This document shows positions 17,616 through 26,485 of a stretch of 64,000 nucleotides of DNA, one piece after another. Position 1 is the first letter of the stretch; the number at the start of each line of letters is the position of its first letter. Under the pieces are notes generated by a model. That model was not told the DNA's origin. It saw only the letters and a program-made list of their open reading frames with translations, and made no database searches. Source of the DNA: Sulfuriferula thiophila (GTDB taxonomy: Bacteria; Pseudomonadota; Gammaproteobacteria; Burkholderiales; Sulfuriferulaceae); assembly GCF_003864975.1 (NCBI RefSeq), contig NZ_BHGL01000007.1, positions 320,359-384,358 on the forward strand, read 5' to 3'. Made by a program: the position numbers and the translations under genes.

Positions 17616-18515
17616 GCATCTGCAGTACTCGGCTGAGGTCTGCAACCCATCCACCACCGTCGAATAGATCAAACGCAAGCGCAATTCCCGTTTCATCCGC
17701 GCATTAGTCAAGCGCCGCGATTCGTTCATAAATGACAGCAGGGTCGCGGGTAAGGTCTGCTGTGCCTCCAGCCATGAAATCTGCGGTGGTGCGGGCAGGT
17801 CAAACGCCTGCGCCACCAGTTGAAAATACTCGCCCATTTTGATCTCGCCATCATCGCTGGCATGGTAGATGCGCGCATTCTTGCCGCGATGCATGGCCAG
17901 TACCGCAATTCGTGCCAGGTCTTCGGCGTGAATGTGATTGCTGTAGCCATCGTCTGCCGCGCGCAGTGTCGGCGTGCCGCGCTTGATGCGCTCCAGCGGC
18001 AGACGTTCTGCAGCATAAATTCCGGGCACGCGCAAGATACTGACCTGCACGCCGCTGCGGCGGCCGAATGCACGGATCTGGCGTTCAGCATCGACACGCC
18101 GATGCGCTCGTGCGCTCGCAGGCTTTACCGGGCGGGTTTCGCTTACCCAATCGCCACCACAATCACCATACACGCCGCTGGTGCTGATATAAATCAATCG
18201 TTGCGGCAATTCCCGATGTTGAGCCAATACCGCCAATAAATGTCGAGTACGTGGGTCGATCGTACCCACGGTCGGCGGCGGCGCAAAATGCAGCACCACG
18301 TCCGCGATTCCAGCGATTCGCGTTAAACTGCGCAGGTCATCCAGATCGGCGACGATGGGCACGATGCCCATGTCACGCAATGAGTCTGCTGCATCAGTTG
18401 AACGCACCAGCCCAAATACGCGATAATGCGGTAATAAGCGGCGTGCAGTGCGCACACCTACATCACCGCAACCAACGATCAGTACACGTTTTTTCAAAGG
18501 ATATTTATGTCGCAT
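17601..18515 (-). CDS. NAD(P)-dependent epimerase-like SDR protein
   Basis: About 304 residues from the ATG at 18515. An extended SDR fold is shown by the Rossmann motif VLIVGCGDVGVRTARRL; IYISTSGVYGDCGG contains the active-site Ser and Tyr region; a classic YxxxK is not clear (SARAHRRVDAE follows). This resembles the YeeZ-type group annotated as sugar-nucleotide epimerases or dehydratases of unknown substrate. The first possible start (18542) would overlap the divergent reductase gene more deeply; even from 18515 the two overlap by nine bases head to head. Confidence 0.8.
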   Translation of the reverse strand: MRHKYPLKKRVLIVGCGDVGVRTARRLLPHYRVFGLVRSTDAADSLRDMGIVPIVADLDDLRSLTRIAGIADVVLHFAPPPTVGTIDPRTRHLLAVLAQHRELPQRLIYISTSGVYGDCGGDWVSETRPVKPASARAHRRVDAERQIRAFGRRSGVQVSILRVPGIYAAERLPLERIKRGTPTLRAADDGYSNHIHAEDLARIAVLAMHRGKNARIYHASDDGEIKMGEYFQLVAQAFDLPAPPQISWLEAQQTLPATLLSFMNESRRLTNARMKRELRLRLIYSTVVDGLQTSAEYCRCSSGQ

Positions 18516-19526
18516 CAAATCACCATCCAGCCTAGTGGCCACACCTTGGTTGCCGAAGACAACGAAACCATACTCGCCGCAGCGCTGCGCGAAGGCTTCA
18601 TGTTACCTTATGGTTGCCGTAACGGCGCATGCGGCAGTTGCAAGGGCAAGGTATTAAGCGGCGATATCGATTATGGCGAGTTTCAGTCCGGCGCGTTGAG
18701 CGATGCCGACATTGCCGCAGGTAAGGCGCTGTTCTGCGTGGCCTGCGCTACCAGCGACATCACCATCGAATGCCGCGAAGTCGGTGCGGCCAAGGATATC
18801 CAGATCAAGACCCTGCCGTGCCGTGCGCACAAACTGGAAAAACTCGGCCATGATGTGATGGGCATGCATCTGAAGCTGCCGGCCAACGAGCGTCTGCAAT
18901 TCCTCGCCGGACAGTACATCGATATCCTGCTGAAAAACGGCAAGCGCCGCAGCTTTTCGCTGGCCAATGCGCCGCACGACGATGCACTGCTGCAATTACA
19001 TATCCGCCATGTGCCCGGCGGCGAATACACCGAGCATGTGTTCAACACCATGAAAGAAAAGGACATCCTGCGTATCGAAGGCCCGCTCGGCAGTTTCTTC
19101 CTGCGTGAAGACAGCGAAAAACCGATCATTTTCATTGCCGGCGGCACCGGCTTTGCCCCGATCAAATCCATGATCGAACATGCGCTGCACCATCACGCCA
19201 ACCGCGAAATGGTGCTGTACTGGGGTGCCCGCCAGTTACGTGATCTGTACATGCCACATCTGGCCTCGCAATGGCAGCAGGAAAACCCTAATTTCACGTT
19301 CATCCCGGTACTCTCCGAACCCGCTGCCGAGGACGCCTGGCCAGGCCGTACCGGGCTGGTAGTCGATGCCGTGATTCAGGATTTCCCGAATCTGTCCGGT
19401 TATCAGGTGTACGCATGCGGCGCGCCAGTCATGGTGGATATTGCCCGCAAGGAATGCATTGCCCACGCCTTGCCTGAGGATGAATTTTTTGCCGATGCGT
19501 TCCTGTATCAGTCAGCTACTGAATAA
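18507..19526 (+). CDS. 2Fe-2S ferredoxin / FAD-NAD(P)H reductase
   Basis: 339 residues. N-terminal plant-type ferredoxin domain: CRNGACGSCKGKV and a later C (FCVACAT) make the C-x4-C-x2-C...C cluster. The FAD domain has RRSFSLANAP; the NAD(P) domain has GGTGFAPIKSMIEH and CGAPVMVD. The same arrangement occurs in CDP-6-deoxyglucoseen reductase (AscD) and in oxygenase reductases. In many betaproteobacteria a lone gene like this has no partner oxygenase nearby, as here, so the electron acceptor is unknown. The neighbouring epimerase-like gene is compatible with a deoxysugar role but does not prove it. Confidence 0.87.
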   Translation: MSHQITIQPSGHTLVAEDNETILAAALREGFMLPYGCRNGACGSCKGKVLSGDIDYGEFQSGALSDADIAAGKALFCVACATSDITIECREVGAAKDIQIKTLPCRAHKLEKLGHDVMGMHLKLPANERLQFLAGQYIDILLKNGKRRSFSLANAPHDDALLQLHIRHVPGGEYTEHVFNTMKEKDILRIEGPLGSFFLREDSEKPIIFIAGGTGFAPIKSMIEHALHHHANREMVLYWGARQLRDLYMPHLASQWQQENPNFTFIPVLSEPAAEDAWPGRTGLVVDAVIQDFPNLSGYQVYACGAPVMVDIARKECIAHALPEDEFFADAFLYQSATE

Positions 19527-20057
19527 GCGTTTCCAGCCCTCATGCCCCAGGGTACGCAAAGTAGCCATGTTCTTCTCGTAGATTTGTTCGGCTTCTGGAA
19601 AAGCCGCTACCGCGCGTTCCACACTGTCTTCGCGCAGCAGGTGCAGCATCGGATAGGGTGAACGATTGGTGTAGTTTTCGATATCGTCCACTGCGGTATC
19701 GGCAAACTGGAATTGCGGATGGAAGCTGGCAATCTGTAACTCATCGTTAAATTGCGGTTCTGCCGCTGCCGCATCGGCCACATCGAGAAAATCGTTGTAA
19801 TCGAGGAAATCATCCAGCACATAGGGATGTATCAATAAGGTGGTGTCGGTTACTTCCGGATCGCTCTCATGCAATACGTACAACTCTTCCAGCAAATCTT
19901 CCAGCAACGCTTCCTGCGTAGTCGCATTGCTAACCACATAACGGATCTGCTGCTTGACATGCACAGCCTTGGCGAACGGGCATAAATTCAGACCGATCAC
20001 AGCTTTCTCCAGCCAGTCCTGCGTTTCCTTGATAATTTTTGCGGGATCCGTACTCAT
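19512..20057 (-). CDS. DUF1415 family protein
   Basis: 181 residues from the ATG at 20057, chosen for its AAGGAG nine bases upstream. WLEKAVIGLNLCPFAKAV with the conserved Cys, HPYVLDDFLDYNDFLDVAD and FHPQFQF are typical of the DUF1415 family. Function is unknown; it looks cytoplasmic and soluble. It converges on the reductase gene with a 15-base overlap. Confidence 0.88.
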   Translation of the reverse strand: MSTDPAKIIKETQDWLEKAVIGLNLCPFAKAVHVKQQIRYVVSNATTQEALLEDLLEELYVLHESDPEVTDTTLLIHPYVLDDFLDYNDFLDVADAAAAEPQFNDELQIASFHPQFQFADTAVDDIENYTNRSPYPMLHLLREDSVERAVAAFPEAEQIYEKNMATLRTLGHEGWKRLFSS

Positions 20058-20180
20058 AGTTAACTCCTTGGCGTGAGTAAATATTAACAATTAGCGTCAA
20101 CATTATTCGTTAGTTACTCGTTATACTGAACATGCTGGGCGGTGTTTCAGCATAATAATTTCATTTAATTTGGAGGTTTC

Positions 20181-20516
20181 ATGAATAAGTTACTGACCGC
20201 ATTACTCATGTCCGTGGTTTTTTCCGTCGCATCTTTTGCTGCGCACGCTAAAACTGCACAACAGGAAAAAATGGGCGCATGCAACAAAGAAGCTGCAAGT
20301 AAAACTCTCAAAGGCGACGAGCGCAAAAGCTTTATGAAATCCTGCCTGTCTGCCAAACCCGAAGCAGCAGCAACACCAGCGACTCCGGCTGCAGCAGCCA
20401 CTCCGCAAAATGCAATGACAACATGCAATAAAGCCGCTACCGGTAAAAAAGGTGACGAGCGCAAAGCCTACATGAGTTCATGCCTGAAGGCCAAAGGCCC
20501 GGAAAACATGAAGTAA
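20181..20516 (+). CDS. psiF: PsiF-repeat secreted protein
   Basis: 111 residues. Signal peptide about 1-23 (MNKLLTALLMSVVFSVASFA, cleaved near AHA). Two copies of the PsiF repeat follow, CNKEAASKTLKGDERKSFM and CNKAATGKKGDERKAYMS, each closed by a second Cys (SCLSAK, SCLKAK), joined by an Ala/Pro/Thr linker. PsiF is phosphate-starvation-inducible in E. coli, with unknown function. I see no convincing Pho box upstream. GGAGG lies five bases before the ATG. Confidence 0.85.
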   Translation: MNKLLTALLMSVVFSVASFAAHAKTAQQEKMGACNKEAASKTLKGDERKSFMKSCLSAKPEAAATPATPAAAATPQNAMTTCNKAATGKKGDERKAYMSSCLKAKGPENMK

Positions 20517-20523
20517 GCTACAT

Positions 20524-20546
20524 CAAGGGGGCACAGTGTTCCCTTG
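20524..20546 (+). terminator. Weak hairpin after psiF
   Basis: Bases 20524-20533 pair with 20537-20546 (CAAGGG/CCCTTG outer arms, two G-U pairs, CAG loop), eight bases after the stop. There is no T-run, so this is a modest candidate. Confidence 0.4.
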
Positions 20547-20564
20547 CATTCGTTATAAAGCATA

Positions 20565-20684
20565 TTGTCCACGAAAGACACGAAAAGCACGAAATAAATC
20601 AAAAGCTGTCTAGTATCAGCGGTAGCTTTCTATAGCTTGAGGTTCTTGAAATATTTTCGTGCCTTTCGTGTCTTTCGTGGACAA
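20565..20684. repeat. Dispersed palindromic repeat, copy 1
   Basis: 120 bases that start TTGTCCACGAAAGACACGAA and end with the near-exact reverse complement of that; the first about 30 bases can pair with the last about 30. The core is unlike that of the other copies at 24899 and 55113. It sits between psiF and the RND permease gene, both of which point towards it. Confidence 0.85.
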
Positions 20685-20699
20685 CTAGCCTTTAAAAAA

Positions 20700-23600
20700 T
20701 CAGCGTTTCACCCTGAACCAAGCCGCATACAGCGCAGGCAGGAACAGCAAAGTCAGCACTGTCGCCACCGCCAGCCCACCCATAATCGCTGTTGCCATCG
20801 GGCCGAAAAACACACTGCGCGACAACGGTATCATTGCCAGTATCGCCGCCAGCGCGGTAAGCATGATAGGCCGGAAGCGTCGCACTGCTGCCTCGACAAT
20901 CGCATCAAACACCGCCTGTCCCTCCGTAATATTGCGCTCGATCTGATCTATCAGTATCACCGAATTACGCATGATCATGCCGAACAGCGCAATGGTACCG
21001 AGCATCGCAACGAATCCGAATGGCCGCCCCAGCAGCAGCAATGCTGCCGCGACACCGATCAGTCCCAGCGGTGCAGTCAGCACCACCATGATCACCCGCT
21101 GAAAACTCTGCAATTGCAGCATCAGCAGGGTCAGCACCGCAATCAGAAATATCGGCATGCCGACATTGATCGAGCCGTTGGCTTTGAGACTTTCCTCGAC
21201 AGCACCACCGGTTTCAATGCGATAGCCTAATGGCAGTTTGGCCTGAATTGCATCCATTGCCGGCTGTACCTGCGCCGACACCACCGGCGCCTGCATTTTG
21301 CTGTAAATATCAGCGCGTACGGTAATGGTCGGCTCACGATTACGATGCCAGATCAGGCCGTCTTCCATACCGTAACGCAGTGTCGCCAGTTGCGACAATG
21401 GCACGGTATGGCCGGAAGCCGTAGGTACGTTCAGATTTGCCAGCAGATGCAAGTGCTCACGCTCGTCCAGCGGCGCACGCAGCACCACATTGATAAGCTG
21501 GTCGCGCTCCCGGTAAGTCGTTACGGTGCTGCCCTGCAAGGCGGTTTGCAACAACTGCGACAGATCCTGTTGCGTCACCCCCAGTGCCGCTGCCCGCGCC
21601 GCATCCATTTCCACGAAGATCGCTTTGGTGCGCTCATCCCAGTCCAGTTGCACGTTACGCAGATTCGGGTTGGCACGCATGGCTGCGGCCATCTGGTTGG
21701 CGATAGCCCGCAAGGTATCGAAGTCTCCGCCACTTACCCGGAACTGCACCGGGAAGCCTACCGGCGGGCCGTTTTCCAGACGCAGCACGCGCCCGCGCAA
21801 GGCGGAGAACTGCGGACTGTCCATCAAGGCAATCAGTTCGCTGCGCAACTGCTCGCGCGCTGCCAGGTCGCGGGTAGTGATGACAAACTGGGCAAAATTC
21901 GAGGCTGGCAATTGCTGATCCAGCGACAGATAAAAGCGCGGTGAACCGCTGCCAACATAACTCGCATAGTTCACCAGCTGCGCCTTGTGCTGATCCAGCC
22001 AGTGCTCCAGCTTGACCACTTCACGCTGGGTGGCCGGCAGCGAGCTGCCTTCCGCCAGACGCAAATCCACCAGCAATTCCAGCCGTGTCGCATCGGGAAA
22101 AAACTGCTGCTGCACATATTTGAAACTGAAAATTGCGCCGGCAAACGCCAGCACCGTTAGCACGATCACTGTCTTGCGCTGCACCACACACCAGGTGACC
22201 CAGCCACGAAAATGCGTATAGAACCAGGCCGCGAACTGATGCTGCCTGCGTGCCAGCGTATGCAGCCAGCCCTGTTCAGGCGAACCGGCCTGATGCGGCT
22301 TGGGCAATAGCTTGTAACCCAGATACGGCACCACGATCACCGCCGCCAGCCATGACAGCAGCAAGGAAATCCCCACCACCTGAAACAGCGAGCGCGTGTA
22401 CTCGCCGACCGTAGACTGCGCCGTCGCAATCGGCAAAAATCCTGCTGCAGTAATCAGCGTACCAGTGAGCATGGGGAATGCGGTGGTAGTAAAGGCGAAA
22501 CTCGCAGCCTTGATACGATCCAGCCCCTCCTCCATTTTCACCGCCATCATTTCCACGGCGATGATGGCATCGTCCACCAGCAAACCCAGCGACAGAATCA
22601 GCGCACCCAGTGAAATCTTGTGCAGCCCCACACCCAGCCAGTTCATCACCAGGAAAGTTGCTGCCAATACCAGCGGAATGGTCAGCGCCACCACCATGCC
22701 GGCACGCAAGCCGAGACTGATAAAGCTCACTGCCAGCACTATGATCACCGCTTCGATTACCGAGCTGACGAATTCGCCTATCGCCCGGTGCACGGCCTTG
22801 GGCTGGTCGTTAACCCGATGCAGGGTCAACCCGACTGGCAGACGTGATTCGACCTGCGTCATCAGCTTATCCAGATTGCGCCCCAGCGCAATGATATCGC
22901 CGCCTTTTTGCATGGAGACACCGATACCAATAGCGGGTACCCCTTCAAAGCGCATCAGCGGTTGCGCGGGATCGGCATAGCCACGCCGCACGTCGGCTAC
23001 ATCTTTCAACCGGACCGTACGCTTGCCAACACGAATCGGCAATTCGGCAATGTCGTTCACCGTCTGAAATGCACCGGACGGCCGCAGATAGATGCGGTCG
23101 GTAGTGGTATCGATACTGCCCGCAGGCAGCAGGATATTGGCTGCCTGCAGCGCAGTGATCAGATCCTGTGCACTGAAGCCAAGATTGGCCAGTTTCTGAT
23201 TGGACAGATCAATATAGACCCTGTCGTCCTGCACCCCGATGATGTCCACCTTGGCCACGCCGGCGGTGCGCAACAACTCCTTGCGCAGATCATCCGCCGT
23301 CTGCCGCAACTGGGTCAGGCTATAACCATCGCCGGTCAGCGCAAAAATGTTGCCGTAGGTTTCACCAAATTCGTCGTTGAAATAAGGGCCCTGCACTCCC
23401 TGCGGCAAAGTGCGCTGCATATCGGCCACGCGCTTGCGGATCTGATAGAACATCTCCGGCATATCACGACTTGGGGTCGCATCCTGCGCCTGCACAAATA
23501 TCTGCACTTCACCCGGTCGCGAGAAGCTCTTCACCGTATCGACCTGCGGTGACTCCAGCAGTGTTTTTTCAATGCGGTCAGCCACCAGTCGTTGCATCTC

Positions 23601-23780
23601 GTCTGCCGTCGCGCCTGGCCAATATGCCTGCACCACCATGATTTTGAAGGTGAACGGCGGATCTTCCGATTGCCCGAGCTTGCCGTAAGCGGCCACGCCG
23701 AGCACGGTGATCAGCCCCATCAGATACAGCACCAGATTACGATGCGCCAGCGCCCACGCCGAGAGGTTAAAGCGACTCAC
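20700..23780 (-). CDS. RND efflux transporter permease
   Basis: 1026 residues, AcrB/HAE-1 superfamily inner-membrane proton antiporter. Twelve membrane segments are expected: one near 13-33 and the rest in two groups about 335-535 and 855-1020. Landmarks are the family opening FTFKIMVVQAYWPGATADEMQ, the TM4 acidic motif LVDDAIIAVEMM and the large periplasmic loops. It begins with GTG at 23780, overlapping the stop of the adaptor gene (TAGTG). Residue detail does not tell the substrate; the divalent-metal (CusA) signature is not evident to me, so drug or solvent export is likelier. No outer-membrane channel is in this operon. Confidence 0.92.
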   Translation of the reverse strand: MSRFNLSAWALAHRNLVLYLMGLITVLGVAAYGKLGQSEDPPFTFKIMVVQAYWPGATADEMQRLVADRIEKTLLESPQVDTVKSFSRPGEVQIFVQAQDATPSRDMPEMFYQIRKRVADMQRTLPQGVQGPYFNDEFGETYGNIFALTGDGYSLTQLRQTADDLRKELLRTAGVAKVDIIGVQDDRVYIDLSNQKLANLGFSAQDLITALQAANILLPAGSIDTTTDRIYLRPSGAFQTVNDIAELPIRVGKRTVRLKDVADVRRGYADPAQPLMRFEGVPAIGIGVSMQKGGDIIALGRNLDKLMTQVESRLPVGLTLHRVNDQPKAVHRAIGEFVSSVIEAVIIVLAVSFISLGLRAGMVVALTIPLVLAATFLVMNWLGVGLHKISLGALILSLGLLVDDAIIAVEMMAVKMEEGLDRIKAASFAFTTTAFPMLTGTLITAAGFLPIATAQSTVGEYTRSLFQVVGISLLLSWLAAVIVVPYLGYKLLPKPHQAGSPEQGWLHTLARRQHQFAAWFYTHFRGWVTWCVVQRKTVIVLTVLAFAGAIFSFKYVQQQFFPDATRLELLVDLRLAEGSSLPATQREVVKLEHWLDQHKAQLVNYASYVGSGSPRFYLSLDQQLPASNFAQFVITTRDLAAREQLRSELIALMDSPQFSALRGRVLRLENGPPVGFPVQFRVSGGDFDTLRAIANQMAAAMRANPNLRNVQLDWDERTKAIFVEMDAARAAALGVTQQDLSQLLQTALQGSTVTTYRERDQLINVVLRAPLDEREHLHLLANLNVPTASGHTVPLSQLATLRYGMEDGLIWHRNREPTITVRADIYSKMQAPVVSAQVQPAMDAIQAKLPLGYRIETGGAVEESLKANGSINVGMPIFLIAVLTLLMLQLQSFQRVIMVVLTAPLGLIGVAAALLLLGRPFGFVAMLGTIALFGMIMRNSVILIDQIERNITEGQAVFDAIVEAAVRRFRPIMLTALAAILAMIPLSRSVFFGPMATAIMGGLAVATVLTLLFLPALYAAWFRVKR

Positions 23781-24868
23781 TAGATACTCCCCGCTGGCGC
23801 CACACCATCATAAGCGGCCGGCACGATGGCCTGACCTTCATGCAGTTTATGCGCACCGGCAGCAATGACCTGCGTCCCGGCTGGCAGATTGGCCTGCACC
23901 AGCATACCGTCCTCGCGGTATTGCACCACACTTACCGGTACCAGATGCACCTGATGCTGCTGATTCACCACCCATACCGCCGTCTGTTTGCCCTGCTGGA
24001 ATAACGCACCCGCCGGCAACGCCACCGCAGCAGACTGCACACCGGCATCGGCTAACACCACGCTGGCCGACATCCCCAGCCTGATTGCCGGAGCTGCCTC
24101 AGCCAGACTGACTTTCACCAGATAAGTACGCGTTTCGTCCGCCGCCGGTGCAATCTCGCGAACACGGGCGGGCAGCCATTGATCCGGCATGGCCCACAAA
24201 TGCACCTGCGCTGGCTGGCCGACCTTGAGCTGACCGGCTATGCTTTCACCAACCCGCACCTGCACTTCGCGGACGCCATCGTAAGCCACGCGCAGCACCG
24301 GCTGCCCGGCACTGACCACCTGCCCGGCCTCAACATTGACTGCGGTTACGACGCCAGCAGCCTCAGCTGTCAACGTAGTATAACGCGACTGATTTGCCGT
24401 CACACCGGCCTGCGCCCGTAGTGCATTCAGCCGCGCCTGTGCGGCTTTGCTCGCAGTGATACGGCTGTCCAGTGCAGAGGGACTGATAAACTGCTGCGCC
24501 ACCAACTTCTGCGAGCGCGCCAGCTCACTAGCAGCATTGGCGGCATCGGCCTCTGCTCCTGCCAGTTGCGCCTGCGCCTGAGTGCTGGCTAGCAGGGCAT
24601 CGCTGGCATCCAGTCGCGCCAGAGCCTGACCAGGCTTGACTGCTGCCCCCAGCTCCACCAGACGTGCCAAGACCTTACCACCTACCCTAAAGCCCAGATC
24701 GGCCTCATGCTGCGCATGAATCTCACCGGCGTAGACAGCCTGCCCACCGTGCGCCGCCTGACTCACCACATACACCATCGCCGGACGGGTTGCCTCCGGT
24801 TTTTCAGCCGGTTTGCTGCAGCCACTCGCTACCACTGCCACTATCGGCATGACCCACCAGTTACGCAT
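23780..24868 (-). CDS. RND efflux periplasmic adaptor (membrane fusion lipoprotein)
   Basis: About 362 residues. The ATG at 24868 has AGGG seven bases upstream; an in-frame ATG at 24874 is also possible. Lipoprotein signal with lipobox VASGC (Cys near 18). HlyD/AcrA pattern: lipoyl half EIHAQHEADLGFRVGGKVL, a helical hairpin rich in Ala and Gln (about 85-160), then the second lipoyl half SRYTTLTAEAAGVVTAVNVEAG and beta-barrel domains. It joins the permease to an outer-membrane channel. It is encoded directly upstream of the permease, with one-base coupling. Confidence 0.9.
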   Translation of the reverse strand: MRNWWVMPIVAVVASGCSKPAEKPEATRPAMVYVVSQAAHGGQAVYAGEIHAQHEADLGFRVGGKVLARLVELGAAVKPGQALARLDASDALLASTQAQAQLAGAEADAANAASELARSQKLVAQQFISPSALDSRITASKAAQARLNALRAQAGVTANQSRYTTLTAEAAGVVTAVNVEAGQVVSAGQPVLRVAYDGVREVQVRVGESIAGQLKVGQPAQVHLWAMPDQWLPARVREIAPAADETRTYLVKVSLAEAAPAIRLGMSASVVLADAGVQSAAVALPAGALFQQGKQTAVWVVNQQHQVHLVPVSVVQYREDGMLVQANLPAGTQVIAAGAHKLHEGQAIVPAAYDGVAPAGSI

Positions 24869-24898
24869 AACCATCCCTTTTATCTTGGAAAAATCAGC

Positions 24899-25023
24899 TT
24901 GTCCACGAACAACACGAAATGCACGAAATGCACGAAATCAATACATCACACCAATGGATCATTCACCATTTATGTCCGGTATTTTTTGAGAATTTTCGTG
25001 ATTTTTGTGCTGTTCGTGGATAA
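24899..25023. repeat. Dispersed palindromic repeat, copy 2
   Basis: About 125 bases. The left end is TTGTCCACGAACAACACGAA and the right end (near 24990-25023) is its imperfect reverse complement. It has the same outer arms as the copies at 20565 and 55113, with more mismatches. It lies just upstream of the RND adaptor start and downstream of the ICMT-like gene, so it may affect the efflux promoter. Confidence 0.8.
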
Positions 25024-25053
25024 ATCGCATTTTCCAGGTCTATATTACAATTT

Positions 25054-25521
25054 TTATAACCAGCGCCGCACACGGGCGCAATAATCGCGATAGGTGTCGC
25101 CGAATTTCGCAGTCAGATGCGCCTCTTCATGCGCGATGACTGCATAACGCATAATGACCCACACCAGAGGCAGGAAGAAAACCGGCCACACCGTGCCCAT
25201 CAATACGGCAATAGCGAAATAAACCAGCATATCCGCCACATAAATCGGATTACGCGTATAGGCAAACGGCCCATGCGTTACCAGCGTCGAAGCCGCTTTA
25301 TATGGATTCACTGTCGTATGATGCCGCCATATCGTCCACACTGCCCACAGCATGAAGGCGAGCCCGAACACTAGCGCACCCCAGGCCACTTGTCGTGCCA
25401 TCAGCGAGGGTGTAAAGCCCAGCGGCAATACCTGTTGCAACCACCAGCCTGCGCCCAGACCGGCTGCATAAACCAGAGGTGGCGGCGCTAAAGTGCGAGG
25501 ACGTTGAGTCAAATCAGTCAT
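25054..25521 (-). CDS. Isoprenylcysteine carboxyl methyltransferase-like membrane protein
   Basis: 155 residues with about four membrane segments. The C-terminal part has the ICMT/PEMT-family pattern: TLVTHGPFAYTRNPIYVADM followed by HEEAHLTAKFGDTYRDYCARVRRWL, the cofactor-binding half of these SAM-dependent membrane methyltransferases. The substrate in bacteria is unknown. It overlaps the tatD gene by four bases, so the pair is co-translated. Confidence 0.82.
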   Translation of the reverse strand: MTDLTQRPRTLAPPPLVYAAGLGAGWWLQQVLPLGFTPSLMARQVAWGALVFGLAFMLWAVWTIWRHHTTVNPYKAASTLVTHGPFAYTRNPIYVADMLVYFAIAVLMGTVWPVFFLPLVWVIMRYAVIAHEEAHLTAKFGDTYRDYCARVRRWL

Positions 25522-26303
25522 AATTCATCACCAAAAATCATCCGGGCATTTGCGCTCGTTACCTGCGCTATTGTAGCCAAATCGACGCCACGTAATGCAG
25601 CTAATTCGCTGGCGATTTGCGCCAGATATTCCGGACTGTTACGTTGCTGATGCGCCCATGCCGGCGCCATATCCGGCGCATCGGTTTCCAGCACGATAGC
25701 CTCCAGCGGCAATTGCGCCGCCAACCGTCGCAAATTGCTCGCCCGGGTGTAGGTAAACGCGCCGCCAAACCCCAGTTTGAAGCCCTGCTTAATGAACGCT
25801 TCAGCCTGTTGCAGACTGCCATTGAACGCATGGGCAATGCCGCGGCGGATATCAAAGCGCCGCAACTGCTTCATGATTTCATCATTGGCATGACGGGTGT
25901 GCAGCAGCACCGGCAAATCAAACTCGCGCGCGATCTTGAGCTGCTCGGAAAAATAGTAAATTTGCTGAGCCACATCGACATCGGTAACAAACAGATCGAG
26001 ACCGATCTCGCCAATGGCGACAGGACGGGCTGCCTGCACCGCTGCACGCAAACGCAGCAGATCATCTAGCTGGTGTCGCATGGCAAACATGGGATGCAGC
26101 CCGAATGCCGGACGGCATAAACTGTAACGGTCACAAGTCGTCTGTACGGCAGCGATATTGTCCGCAGTAATGGCCGGAACGATGATGTGCGTCACTCCGG
26201 CAGCAATCGACCGCGCCACTACCGCGTCACGATCCGCATCGAATTCGGCGGCGTCGAGATGACAGTGGGTATCAATGAGGGCAGGCGGCAATGCTTCAGA
26301 CAT
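25518..26303 (-). CDS. tatD: TatD-family metal-dependent hydrolase/DNase
   Basis: 261 residues. Metal-binding motifs in order: DTHCHLDA at the N-terminus, GEIGLDLF (Glu ligand), PVLLHTRHA, HAFNGS and the late ETDAPDMAP. TatD proteins act as 3'-5' exonucleases or deaminase-fold hydrolases; which of the TatD, YcfH or YjjV subgroups this is cannot be fixed here. YjjV-like is plausible. Confidence 0.88.
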   Translation of the reverse strand: MSEALPPALIDTHCHLDAAEFDADRDAVVARSIAAGVTHIIVPAITADNIAAVQTTCDRYSLCRPAFGLHPMFAMRHQLDDLLRLRAAVQAARPVAIGEIGLDLFVTDVDVAQQIYYFSEQLKIAREFDLPVLLHTRHANDEIMKQLRRFDIRRGIAHAFNGSLQQAEAFIKQGFKLGFGGAFTYTRASNLRRLAAQLPLEAIVLETDAPDMAPAWAHQQRNSPEYLAQIASELAALRGVDLATIAQVTSANARMIFGDEL

Positions 26304-26436
26304 GACAGGATGTATCCGGACGGGTGGTAATCATGTGAATAATCACAAAACAGGAATAATGTGATTGTAACTGGCAAAACCGCGTAGAACTATTAACAGC
26401 ACGGGTTTATTGGCTGAAATTTTGCAATCAATGCAG

Positions 26437-26467
26437 TAGCGCCGCGTGCATCAGGCACACGGCGCTA
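26437..26467. terminator. Hairpin after the glycine-zipper gene
   Basis: TAGCGCCGCGTGC (26437-26449) pairs with GCACACGGCGCTA (26455-26467) over 13 positions with one mismatch, loop ATCAG. It lies 19 bases beyond the stop of the minus-strand gene at 26486. No strong U-tract. Confidence 0.6.
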
Positions 26468-26485
26468 GGTATGATACGAACAACA

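Noticed and set aside
20091-20180. Pho box upstream of the psiF-like gene
   Set aside because: No pair of CTGTCAT-like repeats with the right spacing could be found.
20700-23780. CusA-type metal efflux identity for the RND permease
   Set aside because: No clear metal-binding methionine pattern and no CusF-like or metal regulator neighbour.
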